This document shows positions 28,908 through 40,169 of a stretch of 64,000 bases of DNA, piece by piece. The stretch covers positions 21,266,001 through 21,330,000 of the forward strand of contig CM106586.1 in NCBI GenBank assembly GCA_048013815.1, in the 5' to 3' direction. Origin of the DNA: Setoptus koraiensis (taxonomy: Eukaryota > Arthropoda). Each line of letters opens with the position of its first letter. Position 1 is the first letter of the stretch. The notes beneath the pieces were generated by a model, which was given only the letters and a program-made list of their open reading frames with translations, had not been told where the DNA came from and did not search any database. The translations under genes and the position numbers were made by a program.

Positions 28908-29180
28908 CGCTGCGAACCCTACTCTAGACTTTTCTCTCATCCATAGTCGAATTAGTGCCATAACAATTTATATGGTGGTGCAGCTCGAAATATTGGAAAC
29001 AGTGCAGATTTTTCACTAGAGTTAATCAGTATCACAATTATAAGGTATGCAAAATATCTCAGCAGTCACTCGGTGACCTCTTTCCGAATTCAAATCTGCT
29101 CAGCGGACAAGCTGACACTCGAGATCTTGAATATATTTCAACTTCATAATCAATAGGATCTTTTGTCGCTACAAAATCAT
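28908..29180 (-). pseudogene. Relic of the sugar transporter 3' end (segmental duplicate)
   Basis: Matches about 31864-32130 in the same orientation, with many substitutions and small gaps. Clear blocks include AGTATCACAATTATAA, TATGCAAAATAT and CTTGAATATATTTCAAC. The stretch near 29125-29170 corresponds on minus to the end of the transporter (GATGAAGTTGAAATATATTC). The rest of the transporter is not recognisable beyond ~29250, so this copy is non-functional. Confidence 0.75.
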
Positions 29181-29715
29181 TCGGAACCCAGCGTTTATCT
29201 CGGGTGCCTTTTCAACGGCTTTGGTGGTTCACAAAAGATCCGCCAGGGTCACGCATTGCTGCATTATTGTCTGTAGCATCACTTGCTGGAAGCAGAAGCA
29301 CATGCACGAAACATTGCTGATTCGGTTTATAACAAAACAGGTGACCTAGCTAATGACGATTATCATACAAATGGTTTATATTATCGATACATTTATATCG
29401 ATATTCGCATCATCGAGATTTAACATCATCAACAGATTATCTTCATCGAAGATATTACTAAAAACTTGACTCGTTTTCACAAACATCTCCACGCAAAATC
29501 CAAATATCTTGTGTAATCTATTGTGTCCGGCAGGTATACCCGGAGTTATATTGGTGCTGACCAGCATTATATCTCAAGAATCTGGGCCGCGAGCTGGAGC
29601 TTCGGACATCCAGTACGAGCCCTAATAGGCAATCTGTTCACCAAATACTAAACAACTATAGAAAGTATACTATAATCACATTCAAAGTTTTCTACAACAG
29701 ATAAACGAATCGACA
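29181..29715. other. Interval before FLYWCH/MULE gene
   Basis: About 535 bp. The first ~80 bp may continue the transporter relic. A 63-codon minus-strand frame at 29567-29376 with acidic, Leu-rich end has no recognisable similarity. No terminal inverted repeat matching the 3' side of the downstream gene was found. Confidence 0.35.
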
Positions 29716-31221
29716 ATGGAAGAAGAAGTAATTCAACCAGCTGAGACCCCTCAATGTGATGATAAAACTGTTGAGATCACTAAAACTTGCAAAGGAAAAT
29801 CCATGGCTGTCGTTGCAGGATATTCTTTCTATTTTGAAAGAAAAACAGACAAGAAGAATCAAACTGATAACAGATATTACTGGAAGTGTAGCTCTTATTA
29901 TTCCCACCTATGCCCGGCTCGTTTAGTCACTAGATGTGTTAATGACGAACACGTGTACGATAGTAAGGTCAAGGATCACACACATTTGCCTTCGCCTACA
30001 AAGAAATCGCGTCTGGACGCATTGAATCTTTTGAGGACCAAAGCCAAGGCTACGAGAGACAAACCCTCGAAGCTCATAAATGAGGCGAAATCATCTCTAT
30101 CTAGAATTGAATTAGCTTCTCTACCGAGCAACTCAGCGCAACGCCAAATAATCCACTATGCCAGGAGATCCTCTTCGAAATGTCAAGTAGAGCCATCTCT
30201 ACTTGATGAATTTATCTTGCCTGGCTATTTACAGGTCTCTCCAACCGGTGAAGACTTCTTGATTGCCGACTCCAATCTTGATGGCCAAAGAGTTATCTCG
30301 TTCGGAACGAGGAGATCTCTAATTTTGTTAGCAATGTCAGAAATACTAATCATAGACGGTAGTATAATTGATGCTCCAAGCTCTTCCTATCACTTTTATA
30401 CACTGTTCGGCCTCGCTGGTACGCCACAAATAAGGAGAGCCTTCCCAATGGCTTTCGCCTTGATGAGTTGTAAGACAACAGCTCTATATAGGAGACTATT
30501 CCAGGATCTCAAGGGATATTTCATGCGAGAGAGCATAGAGTTTGCACCTAAATGCATAATGATAGATTTTGAAAAGACAGCCATAAGAGCCTGCAGCGAT
30601 GAATTCCAATTGGCAAAGATTCACGGTTGCTATTTTCATTTTGGGCAAATAATATTCAAAGCGATTTCCAGTCACGGTCTAAAATTAAAATTTGGAACCG
30701 ACGCAGAATTCGCTGTTCAAGTTAGAAAATTAATAGCCCTAGCTTTCTTGCCACCATTCCAAATCCAAGAAGCCTTCGAAAGTTTAGTTCTTCGTCTACC
30801 GGATGACGAAGCTACATCACAATTCATCGAGTGGTTTCGACAAAATTACATAATCAGAATAGGTGCCATACAGTCAAACTCCGCTTCGTTTCCACCAGAA
30901 TTCTGGTCTATTATTCATCTTGTTGATCATGGTTTGTTAACTCTTCAAAATTCCATTGAGGCCTGGCATAGGAGGTTCAGAATTCTGGTGGGAGCCTCGC
31001 CTCCTGGAATCCTGACACTAATAAATAAATTTCGCGAAGAAAACCACTTTCAGATAAACATCATCGACAAAGTTGAGAGGGGAGAGGAAGATCATGCGGC
31101 AAAATCATTCACATCGAAAGAGACTAAATTAAGATCCATTATAGAGACAAAAGACTCGCAACCGCTCGATGATTATCTATCGATGATCGGGCAGCACATC
31201 AAGAACCTCATCGATGTATGA
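29716..31221 (+). CDS. FLYWCH zinc finger + MULE transposase-domain protein
   Basis: A 501-residue single-exon protein. An N-terminal FLYWCH-type zinc finger (~35-93: YYWKCSSYYSHLCPARLVTR then DHTH) precedes a MULE-type DDE transposase domain. Candidate catalytic residues are present: D214 in LIIDGSI, D284 in CIMIDFEKTA and E415 in NSIEAWHRRF, with the accompanying HGCYFHFGQ. The frame is fully open, so it is either a recently active Mutator-like element or a domesticated copy. I see no terminal inverted repeats or target duplication: only ~60 bp separate its stop from the YJU2 relic. It lies between the two copies of the segmental duplication. AATAAA lies near 31252. Confidence 0.8.
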   Translation: MEEEVIQPAETPQCDDKTVEITKTCKGKSMAVVAGYSFYFERKTDKKNQTDNRYYWKCSSYYSHLCPARLVTRCVNDEHVYDSKVKDHTHLPSPTKKSRLDALNLLRTKAKATRDKPSKLINEAKSSLSRIELASLPSNSAQRQIIHYARRSSSKCQVEPSLLDEFILPGYLQVSPTGEDFLIADSNLDGQRVISFGTRRSLILLAMSEILIIDGSIIDAPSSSYHFYTLFGLAGTPQIRRAFPMAFALMSCKTTALYRRLFQDLKGYFMRESIEFAPKCIMIDFEKTAIRACSDEFQLAKIHGCYFHFGQIIFKAISSHGLKLKFGTDAEFAVQVRKLIALAFLPPFQIQEAFESLVLRLPDDEATSQFIEWFRQNYIIRIGAIQSNSASFPPEFWSIIHLVDHGLLTLQNSIEAWHRRFRILVGASPPGILTLINKFREENHFQINIIDKVERGEEDHAAKSFTSKETKLRSIIETKDSQPLDDYLSMIGQHIKNLIDV

Positions 31222-31282
31222 AATTTCGATTTCTATTTGGATTCTAACTCCAATAAACTTCTAACGGCCAAATTCACGCGTA

Positions 31283-31425
31283 ACCACGCAGTTTTGCTCG
31301 ACTTGGGCTCGATTATTACGCCCGAAACTCTCTTCTTCACTTGTATGGGTTTCGAAATAGATGCCAAGGGTTAATGTTCTTCGCTGCGCAATAGTCAATT
31401 TAGCCAAAATTCGAAATAATAATAA
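31283..31425 (-). pseudogene. Relic of YJU2 3' end
   Basis: Corresponds to about 25570-25715 in the same orientation: blocks such as CCCGAAACTCTC, TGTATGGG/GGTATGGG, TAGATGCCA and CGCTGCGC recur with substitutions and short gaps. Only the C-terminal part of YJU2 is represented and it is not open. Confidence 0.7.
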
Positions 31426-31435
31426 TGAATTGTCA

Positions 31436-31857
31436 AATCTTTTTGAATGCTGTGCCAAGAAACTTCAATAGAGCTATATTCCTATATTCGCACGTGCAAA
31501 GATAGGAAAGCATTTGATCAGCGGTTGCACTTGTTGTCACTTGCATTTTGAGTTAGATTACTATGTCCAGAATATAATATCAAAGAGTCACCCAGTATTG
31601 GCGGAAGCTGAACCACCCAACTACGAAGCAACCAGGCGATTATAGAGTAGAAAAAACTCTGGACGATGCCAGCTCCAGCGAATTTTCTCGTAATAGAAGT
31701 AGTCAACCTACAGGTACAAATCTACCGGTGTATAAATTGAAGGAATCGAATGTCAGGAGACAACTACAGTGATTGCGAGAGGTTGAGGAATGAACTCGAA
31801 TTTTATAGCAAGATTGTTGTTCCACAATTGCCCGGTATGTTGAAAGTAGGTAGTTGC
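31436..31857 (+). pseudogene. Relic of SNX3 promoter and exons 1-2
   Basis: Collinear with about 26600-27160: leader (AAGAAACTTCAATAGAG), exon 1 (GCTGAACCACCCAACTA, GCTCCAGCGAATTTTCTCG) and exon 2 (AATCTACCGGTGTA, AATCGAATGTCAGGAGA). The start codon is changed, an in-frame TAG is present, and the 3' part of exon 1 plus intron 1 is deleted. The start of intron 2 is still present after GTTGTTCCACAATTGCC, so this is a DNA-level duplicate and not a retrocopy. Exon 3 is missing, and at ~31860 the sequence passes into transporter 3' flank. Confidence 0.85.
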
Positions 31858-32066
31858 GAAGCGAACTCAACTTTGTACCTATCCCTTTTGCATAGTTGAA
31901 TTATTGCTATATCAATTGATAGGGTTGTCTAGCTCGAGATATTGGAAAACATGCAGTTTTTTATTAGAATGAAACAGTATCACAATTATAAAGTATGCAA
32001 AATATTTCAACAGTCACTTTGTGACCTCTTTCCGAACTCAAATCAGTCGAGCGGAGAACCTAACAC

Positions 32067-33350
32067 TCAAGTTCTTGAATATATTTCAACTTCATCATCA
32101 CTAGGCTCTTCTGTTGGTATCATTAGAAATCCTTCGGAATGAGATAAGTCTTTCGTGTTCGGATTTACCAATGCGGATGGGGGAGCTACAGACACAGGGC
32201 TCTGCGAATACATGACAATGGCTAGGGACACGAATATAATGGCGATAACTGTGTAGGAATCTATTTTGATACCGAAAATTATCCAGGCTAATATAGCGAT
32301 GGCAAATAACTCGAAAGCGGATGCGTAAGTTTTGAGGATCGAGTTAAGATTTTTCAGAAAGAAAGATGTTATTATGCCAGACAAGGCGTTGTTCATAATT
32401 ATGGCGAGAACCATGGGATTGACTAATATATTCCACTTAGATTCTAACGGTGTGTCCAGTTTCGTTAACGACATGTTGTCGTTATGATATTCTTGTTTTC
32501 TCAAAATAGTCAATAGATAAATTACTAGGTTACATATGATTGAATCGAAATACATAAAAATGTTTTGTACCACGATGTCCACATCTTTTCCGGTTCCTTT
32601 TAATAGATATTCATTGTAAACTCCGGCAAAACACGAACAAAACATTTGGAATAGCAATAAAACTAAGCTGAAATTGAAAAACATGGCAAAACTCGAAGCA
32701 TAATCCGGTGAAGTTGTGAGCGCGGGTGATATGGTGGTTTGACTTGAATCTTTCTCCACGTAGTTCTCTTTCGAAATGGCAGTGGTTGTAAATGAATTGT
32801 CATTTGATGATCTGTTGAGAGTAATATTATGATTGGAATGAAGTTCAGTGTTCAAGTTGACGATTCCATAATGTTTTAGAATGCACCCAAAAGTCAGTAC
32901 GAGCAAAGAGGCCCATTGGAGGCGGTTCAACTTCCGTTGAAACAGTATTTGGTAGATGACTGCTGTGAGAACAATTCTGAATTGCATCAAACAATTGTAG
33001 GACGTGGGGTCGAATGCTTGCAGATTGATAAAAGTGAGATTGTTATAAAAGCAGTAAAGGAGCGATGGCACTACATATAAAAGGGCTATGTAATAATTAG
33101 CTTTGATATCTCTGCATAGCTGCCTGGCGGTTTTAAATAAGCCCAAGCTGGTAGTAGACTTTCGTAGATATAAGAGAAGGCAGATGATAAGTTTGACTAT
33201 TTCTGTTACCAGCACAACCAATATGGTATTGAAGTTATAATAATCTTTGCCACGTCTAGATGCGGTTACTAATAGGCCCTGGTTGACAAACAATGTCACA
33301 TAGGTAATAAATATGAAAAATGATACTCTAGTTGGGAATAGTTTTGACAT
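32067..33350 (-). CDS. SLC35A-family nucleotide-sugar transporter, senju-like
   Basis: A 427-residue multi-pass membrane protein with about ten hydrophobic segments, expected in the Golgi to exchange UDP-sugars (UDP-galactose for fly senju) for UMP. Family features: VNQGLLVTAS after the first segment, NTILVVLVTEIVKLIICLL, SLLYCFYNNLTFINLQAFDP, LMQFRIVLTAVIYQILFQR, FAGVYNEYLLKG and NNALSGIITSFFLKNLNSIL ending KTYASAFELF. A Ser/Thr/Asn-rich loop (~165-215) sits in the middle. The C-terminus is acidic (SDDEVEIY). The exact sugar cannot be read from the sequence. Single exon. The 3' end is duplicated in decayed form at 28908-29180. Confidence 0.88.
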   Translation of the reverse strand: MSKLFPTRVSFFIFITYVTLFVNQGLLVTASRRGKDYYNFNTILVVLVTEIVKLIICLLLYLRKSTTSLGLFKTARQLCRDIKANYYIALLYVVPSLLYCFYNNLTFINLQAFDPTSYNCLMQFRIVLTAVIYQILFQRKLNRLQWASLLVLTFGCILKHYGIVNLNTELHSNHNITLNRSSNDNSFTTTAISKENYVEKDSSQTTISPALTTSPDYASSFAMFFNFSLVLLLFQMFCSCFAGVYNEYLLKGTGKDVDIVVQNIFMYFDSIICNLVIYLLTILRKQEYHNDNMSLTKLDTPLESKWNILVNPMVLAIIMNNALSGIITSFFLKNLNSILKTYASAFELFAIAILAWIIFGIKIDSYTVIAIIFVSLAIVMYSQSPVSVAPPSALVNPNTKDLSHSEGFLMIPTEEPSDDEVEIYSRT

Positions 33351-35440
33351 GATGATTGCAATGATCCTATGGGCGGCTCTCTAGATAATTCTCCTCTAGT
33401 AAGATGATGAAGGTAATTTTGGCTCGAATAAAAATGAAATGGAGTCATCATATCCATTATATGCCGTAGGCTGATGATGATACTGTGAATAGTGGCAAAA
33501 TGATAAATGGAGATGTAAAATAATAATCTGTTAGTTGCCAGATGGCAATGTTATGATCAATAGTTCCATTCAATTGATTCCTTCACATAGTAAACTACTA
33601 GATAAAGGCAAACACACCTGTGCGTTGTGCTATATTATGTAACGTTACGTATACATTATCAGCATACGGTACTGACGTGCCGACAAGCAGAATGCGGGTA
33701 CCTCGGGTAGCGACGGTAATGCGTTGAGATGAAAAAGCGGGTCGGAACGATAGAAGGAGTGGTTGTAGCGGCCGGTACACGGTCGGTTACCAATCCTAAT
33801 GTAAACCGAGCCGATTCTAAAATCAAGGCAACAACAAAAATTGTAAGACAGATTTGCGTGATTAAAACAGTTGTTGACGATTAATCACCGGTTCTAACAA
33901 GCCAGAGATGTATACTTGGTCGGGAAGCTCAAGATCGGCGATATAGAAGGCGTGGCGCGAGGAGGCAATGTGCGGTCTACAATGCCGTCTGGGCACCACA
34001 GTATGCGGTTTATTAACTCGGCGCACTGCGCTACTCACAAATCAAATCACAAAACGTCCGGCCAATTCTCTGTGCATGATGCCAATCCAGGTTTCGTAAT
34101 GCTATCTGCGTGCCCCATTCATTTGTTCAATGTCTTCGAAACCATGTGCATTTGAGCACATGATGTAATTTATTGCAATATAAACTGTTTTTGTTGTGAC
34201 TTGCTAAACAAAACTTGCTTGCTACACCTTTTATGATAATCATAACTGGGACGTGTAATCAATTTTATACCGTAACAGCTCCAATGAGGCGCTATATTTA
34301 AAACTTGAATAGTATGACGCAATGTTTGGCTCGATATGAGAAAAAGTTTTCACCTCGGCCTGCGAAACGTCGTTCTTTGCGTCGAATCTTGATCTCAACT
34401 ATCCGTGCTCGCTATATTTATTCTAATAAAATGATGTGTGTTTTGACGAAGGCAGAAGAACTTTCTACTCTGTTCTCTATTGGAGTGTTGGTTCGAGATC
34501 AAAAGTTGGTTCGAAACATGAGTCTGACAAAGTTTTGTGGGACTATAGCGTCGTAAATTTAATGATTCATGTACCTGTTCAGATGATACGCTCGTCTAAT
34601 GATCTTGCGTTGCGATCATCCTGTCGATTGAGAAAAATTCCTGGCTCGAAGCGAACTGTCAGAGGAATAATTTTTGTATCATTTTATACCGGAACAGTAA
34701 CCGAGAGATATCAAGAGTCTCTCTTCAAAATATTGAAATCCTTCATCATAAGATATGCTCAGACACACGTGTTTCTTCTCCATTCTCGTTGAATATTCAT
34801 GAACGGTTTACCGTTACATATACGATGAGTTGAGCGAATTCAACTTCCTACATTCAGTCTAACAACTTGAATAGTGACTTTTCAGAAAAAAACCTATCTG
34901 TGATCCTCTCGATTATCTCCAAAACGAGCATACTTTTGCCGAATCCTATCTCACACCTGTTCACGATTGACTTAGCATAACTCAAACTATTTCACTGAGT
35001 TTTGGAGATAATCCCAGAAACGCATTTTTACATTTTGATCCAAGCTACCCTCACCACTTGTTGGAACAGTTTAGCCTGATTGTCAGATTGCCTATTCGCA
35101 TACTATATTCTGGATCAAAAGTAAAATGAGATATGAACTCTTCATGTTCCAGAAGGATGTAGACCATGGCGAGATGCAAATTCAAGATCGGCAATGACCT
35201 ATCAAACTCATAGATCATGATATATTATATCGATTTTAATCTACATTAATTTAATAGTATGATACAGAATATACGACTTACTAAAGAAGTTCGACAGTAT
35301 AATAGTATAGTAATATCACGCATAAAAGTTGATAAGGTTATTAACAATTTTGCGCTTGAACCAATCTTTGGTGATCAATTCTTTAGAGTCTTTGCCAGTT
35401 AAAATAAATATTATTATTTTTTTTTTGTAAAATACTGAGA
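33351..35440. other. Intergenic, no gene recognised
   Basis: About 2.1 kb between the transporter start and the photolyase stop. Short unconnected frames (for example at 34305-34556 and 34436-34792) show no recognisable similarity. A motif TTTTATACCG[T/G]AACAG occurs near 34261 and again near 34682. The base composition is slightly GC-richer at 33640-34100. Confidence 0.4.
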
Positions 35441-37261
35441 TCAGAGAGATTTATAACGACGTGAGTAACTATCGACGTCGAATTTTCTAGCGCAACCGTT
35501 GAAGTTCATGTATCTGATCTTCCCAAATATCGGTCTTTCCGTCCAAGCTCTATCGTGTGTACCCACTATCGACCACATGCATCCAACATAACCGTTAGGG
35601 TCACGTCCATCAATCTCATATCTGTCATTGAGGTATATAGCTATTTCAAGAGCCTCTTCAGCACTGCGTGTCCATTCTAGAATTTTTTTAGCCCAGTACA
35701 TTCTGATATATCCGTGCATTTTTCCTTCGCGTATCATCTGTATCTGAGCGGCATTCCACAATTTATCATGCGTCTTGGCAAACTCTAATTCATCCCTGCT
35801 GTACAAATATTCTCGTTTGTCTTTTTTATGCTCGGAGATGGTCTTTTTGGCCCAATCATGAGCTCCATTTATGTTGTCGTAGTCTTCCTGGTAATAGCAA
35901 AAGTTATCAGATAATTCTCTACGAACTACCGCTTCCTCGACATAAGCATCGACAGATTTTTGTGCTTTGGCCTTGATTTCTCTATCAGTGATGGCTAATA
36001 TAACTCGTTGTACTGACAATTGACCGAAATGATAATAAGGTGACAGAGCCGATAAGCCATGTTTAGTAGGTATGTTCCTATCTTGTTCATAATTCTTGAG
36101 TCTTTGCGTGATAAATTCGTAAAGCATTCTATAACCATGGATAGTTCCTGGCTGAGCCCAAGTTATTGGAGGCACACTTTGGTCTACTTCTAGACTATCG
36201 TAAGCCTCATCCCAATTAATAGGATCAGCCGGGTGCTCAGTTTGGTATGGATGTTTTATCACTGGAGGAATTTCCGTGAGAAATTCTTTCAGGTTGTTAT
36301 GTATCTTAGGTCTGATAGTCCTTGCAGCAAATTCTAACTTATTTGATGCCACCCAACACGGTACAATATTGTGAGCGTCTACTTGATAAAATGGTACATC
36401 TTGTTTCTTCAATAGAACACCGATATCCTCATACCATTGCTGAGGTACACGGAGTGGACTGAAATCAGTCACTACTAAACCAATTTCTCGCTCCCGTACA
36501 AATTCCGGCAGAACATCTTTGGGATATCCCATTAGGAGATGAAAGTCAATATGCAACGTACGACATTGTTTCTCTACGTTTTGCAAGCCTTTCAGTATGA
36601 AGTCGAAATGCCTTATGGTGGCATCCAAGAATTTGGGGACCAAGCAAAAAACGACGTACAGTGGACATTCGTGTTTTAAGGCAAATTTTTGTGCGCATAA
36701 CAACGCCCAATTATCGTCAATTCTTTGATCCCGCGACATCCAATAAGCGACCCCCTGATAATCTGTTCCGGATTTCAGTGCAGGTACTCCATTTATAGAT
36801 CTGGTTCGTTTTTCATTGAATTTACACTCCTCGATGCTGGCACCAAATCTCAGCTTAGATTCGCGCACCTTGCTCAAGAATTCTTTGAAGCCGCTTTCAT
36901 TCAGAGGTTTTCGTTCCCCAAATCCGAATCCGGCATCCGCTGGCAGCTTAGACTTTTTAGCATCATTTGATGGGCTGACACATTCAGAGCTGTCCGCCGA
37001 TGTTGGTTTCTCTTCGATCGCCAGGCGCGCTTTCTTTTTCGACGGGGGCATATCTTTCTGGTGAGTGTTCTTCACAAATTCAGTCTCCTTTTGGCACAAC
37101 GATGGCAAATTAAAATCAAATAAATTATCACTCGATAAATGCTTAGCTTGCTGTTCAAATAATTTTCCTAGCCTGTTCAAGAGAGGCGCTCTCACTGGAA
37201 TGGGCCTGTTTGTTCGGATGCAACGGTCAACATGTATTTTGATGAAACTCAACCATGTCAT
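35441..37261 (-). CDS. phr: Class II CPD DNA photolyase
   Basis: A 606-residue single-exon flavoprotein that uses blue light to split cyclobutane pyrimidine dimers. The photolyase homology region starts at about residue 140 (DYQGVAYWMSRDQRIDDNWA). The class II signature is near the end (GTHDRAWTERPIFGKIRYMN), preceded by MHGYIRMYWAKKILEWT and YEIDGRDPNGYVGCMWSIVG. FAD-region motifs such as GLSALSPYYHFGQLSVQR and VVRRELSDNFCYY are intact. A ~135-residue N-terminal extension contains a basic PPSKKKARL stretch that could be a nuclear localisation signal. The short 5' part (MTWLSFIKIHVDRC...) has no clear counterpart, so an internal Met (for example at MPPSKKK, residue ~71) may be the true start. 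Confidence 0.94.
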   Translation of the reverse strand: MTWLSFIKIHVDRCIRTNRPIPVRAPLLNRLGKLFEQQAKHLSSDNLFDFNLPSLCQKETEFVKNTHQKDMPPSKKKARLAIEEKPTSADSSECVSPSNDAKKSKLPADAGFGFGERKPLNESGFKEFLSKVRESKLRFGASIEECKFNEKRTRSINGVPALKSGTDYQGVAYWMSRDQRIDDNWALLCAQKFALKHECPLYVVFCLVPKFLDATIRHFDFILKGLQNVEKQCRTLHIDFHLLMGYPKDVLPEFVREREIGLVVTDFSPLRVPQQWYEDIGVLLKKQDVPFYQVDAHNIVPCWVASNKLEFAARTIRPKIHNNLKEFLTEIPPVIKHPYQTEHPADPINWDEAYDSLEVDQSVPPITWAQPGTIHGYRMLYEFITQRLKNYEQDRNIPTKHGLSALSPYYHFGQLSVQRVILAITDREIKAKAQKSVDAYVEEAVVRRELSDNFCYYQEDYDNINGAHDWAKKTISEHKKDKREYLYSRDELEFAKTHDKLWNAAQIQMIREGKMHGYIRMYWAKKILEWTRSAEEALEIAIYLNDRYEIDGRDPNGYVGCMWSIVGTHDRAWTERPIFGKIRYMNFNGCARKFDVDSYSRRYKSL

Positions 37262-39500
37262 CTAGAGTTGATTGCTGCAAATGCTGATTAATTAGTTGAG
37301 ATCCAATGGACGGTAATAATTACCAAGTAATAAATAATAATAAATGAAAAATCGAAGAATAATGTTGGTAGGCGACCCCAAAAGATCGTCCTTTTGTTCG
37401 GATCACATGTTTTGTTTTGCAGGACGCGTGAGGCAGTTTAGTTCGTGTGAATGCGACGTGTTTGCATGTGCGCGAAACTGCTGCACTTTGCCGGCCATTT
37501 AGTTTGTGAAAAATGTATTTCGTTGTTATTACATTTGTTTTTGTTTTGTTTGTATATAATTATAAAACTATTTACTTTTCTCATTCTAGCCCATTGTAGG
37601 ATTGTTGAAGCATGCTCTGGACGAGGGCACCAGATTTTGCAGTATCACAACTAACAACGCGCGTGACAATGCGATCGATCCCGGTGCAAGAAACAAGAAC
37701 TTAAAATGAACCCAATAAAAAACAATCTAACGGAACCGACAGAAACAACAAGACTCGAGCCTCGCCATAGCTGTATATTTCAAATCATCGATCCGGTAAC
37801 AAAATAATCGCGTGCTCTAAAACTATTAGGCCCCAATGAGCGTGATATAGTGGCGAGTCCTACTGGTGGTGACAATAATAACTCTGCGCCAGATAGCCAG
37901 TTGTTCGATCTGTAACGATTTGGAAAATTAAACAACTTCATTTTTGTGTATCGTGTCTTGAATAGCTTCCATAATATGAGAGAACAACGAGCAACAGAAA
38001 TCAATTGATTAATTTCATAAAGTAATTCACCCAATCGAGCAACTTGTCCCGCCTAATGCGTTCACCATCACTTTGTGGGCTCTTTATGGGCGTTCAACAA
38101 CTCTAGACCCATAAAAGAGAAATGATACTCTTGGTGCAAACGCCCAGATGTCTCGTTCCTCTTTGTGACCCTCTGTGGTCTTCTTTCATTCCCGTTGCTA
38201 AACTGAAATGATAAACCTATATGAATTGGTCTAGCCACGATTAACATTGAGATGCAAGGGCCACAACAAAAAGCTATCGTGACATGCACAAAAGCAAACA
38301 TAAAGCAGGCAAGATATAAACAGCGGTTATTGTTGCGTATAAACCATGACATGAGATATCTATAGTGACTAAACTGGGCTACCAAACATAGAGAATAGAG
38401 AGGTTAGGATGAAATGTACATATTTTATATTATTGAATTATTATTACCAGATAGACTACAGACCTTTAATGGTAATCATGACAAATCTCTTTAGCTAGCA
38501 TGAATGATATTTTATATGATATTGGAGCGGAAACGAGCAGCAAAAATTTGCTGTATTGGCTAACATATGCTTCAGGGCTATCTGCCGAGAGTACATTTGA
38601 ACAGGGGCAATATTGCCGACATAGTGCATGACGATCGCACGTACTGGAAGAGCCAGATCAAATAAGATTTGATTTAATCAAGGGAACAAGCTCTCCTTTC
38701 CTGCTATTGATGTCTAGAGAGCAAAGCGATAGAGCAAAGCAAAGAAGACGGCAAAAAAGCAGCACGATGGGCGTACCAACATCATGCACAAGAGCTGGTG
38801 ATGGTGGATTGATGGAGAGTTGGATGATAGAATCAGATCTGGTCCAATTGAATTGAATTGAATCTAATCCTCTTTCGATCTATTGGCATCAGATGCCCTG
38901 ATGGTAGCAATTGTCGACATCACAAAAGTTCTTGGCCTCAGGCTGACACGACTACTGCCAGTACCGTTGGCATCGCTGAGTTACTGGGGCGCCCGTTGCC
39001 ATGTTATGTAATAATATAATACAGTGCACACCATCTAAACTTGGCACACTTGGCTAGCGTGCAAGTAGCATCAGAAGTGGCCCCAATATCCGAGATAGTC
39101 GTGGAGATAGAGAGACTTTAGGAAAGTTCTAGATAGATAGGTCTGTTAATATTGCACACGGGTACGGGCACAGACAGGGGGGCATGTATCTAGCATTGGA
39201 GCGGCCTATTGGGCGGCGAGTGTATGATTCAGCAATATATACTACTAATAGCTAGCAGCTAGCTGGCCGGTAGTGAGGCCCCTATATGTACGAGGCGGCG
39301 GCAGCAGCGAGTGAACTCGGCAGCAGTATTCATTGAAGCAAGGAGAGATCGAAATTGCATTAGAAAACTGGCAAACAAGAGATATAATATTTCCATCTCA
39401 TGCATTATAGATCTTGTACGAGTCCTATATGAGATGCTGTACACTTTCGCTAATACTCACCCTGACCGGCGCCATTCTATTTCGCATGTAACGTTATATA
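37262..39500. other. Intergenic, AT-rich to mixed; composition transition
   Basis: About 2.2 kb upstream of the photolyase with no recognisable gene. Composition rises from AT-rich near 37.3-38.5 kb to mixed by 39 kb, leading into the GC-rich domain. Short frames such as the minus-strand one at 38068-38385 (with a hydrophobic stretch) lack supporting similarity. Confidence 0.4.
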
Positions 39501-39526
39501 CGTCTTTGGCCCGGCAATATCCCACT

Positions 39527-39575
39527 GAGTGCGGCGTTATAAGGCGGCGTTATAAGGCGGCGTTATGAGGCGGCG
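39527..39575. repeat. Tandem GCGGCGTTATAAG repeat
   Basis: About four near-exact copies of a 13-14 bp unit GGCGGCGTTAT(A/G)A(A/G), located at the start of the GC-rich domain. Confidence 0.7.
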
Positions 39576-40148
39576 TGGACATGGATCGTGTCCGGCCCCG
39601 CTATCCGATTAAGCTGGCGCACCAAACAAAGGCGAGCCTGATCTAGATTTATTATCCTCGAGCTGGCTCGCTGAGCGCGCTGCCACAATCGTCGCTGTCT
39701 GGTCACGGGCTTACGGGTTCTCGCTCGGCTCCGAGCTCAATTTGTTGGTGGCGAAATTGATTTATTTATTATATAGGCCACGTTGGCGGATCACACAACC
39801 TGATGCAAGCGGCGGTGTTACATGTACAGCCACATGTAATACATAATCAACGTAGCAGACAATTACCGCCACAGTTACTATAGTCCTATAGACAATTTCA
39901 TCATCGTCATCATCGTCATGATGCTTGTGTGAGACGCCTATAATTTGTTGATGGCCGTTGTTTTGACCACTGACACTTGTGCGCCACAAACGATTTGACC
40001 ATTCTCTGTCCACCACTGTCTTTGTATGTGTCTTTGTGTATATGTGGTGTGAGTCGCGTTTGAGTGATCATTATGTAAGCGGCAACAATAACCGGTGTGT
40101 ATGTGTGATAAAACAGCCCCAACACAAAACAGGTTCGGCCAGCACTCT

Positions 40149-40169
40149 CTGTCAGAGAGTCTCTGACAG
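40149..40169. repeat. Perfect 10-bp palindrome with 1-base centre
   Basis: CTGTCAGAGA, G, TCTCTGACAG: exact inverted repeat with almost no loop. Confidence 0.7.

Noticed and set aside
29376-29567. 63-codon minus-strand frame before the FLYWCH gene
   Set aside because: Looks mildly protein-like, but is short, has no recognised family, and sits among relics.
29716-31221. Terminal inverted repeats for a complete MULE element
   Set aside because: Compared the flanks by eye on both sides and found no matching inverted ends, so only the gene is called.
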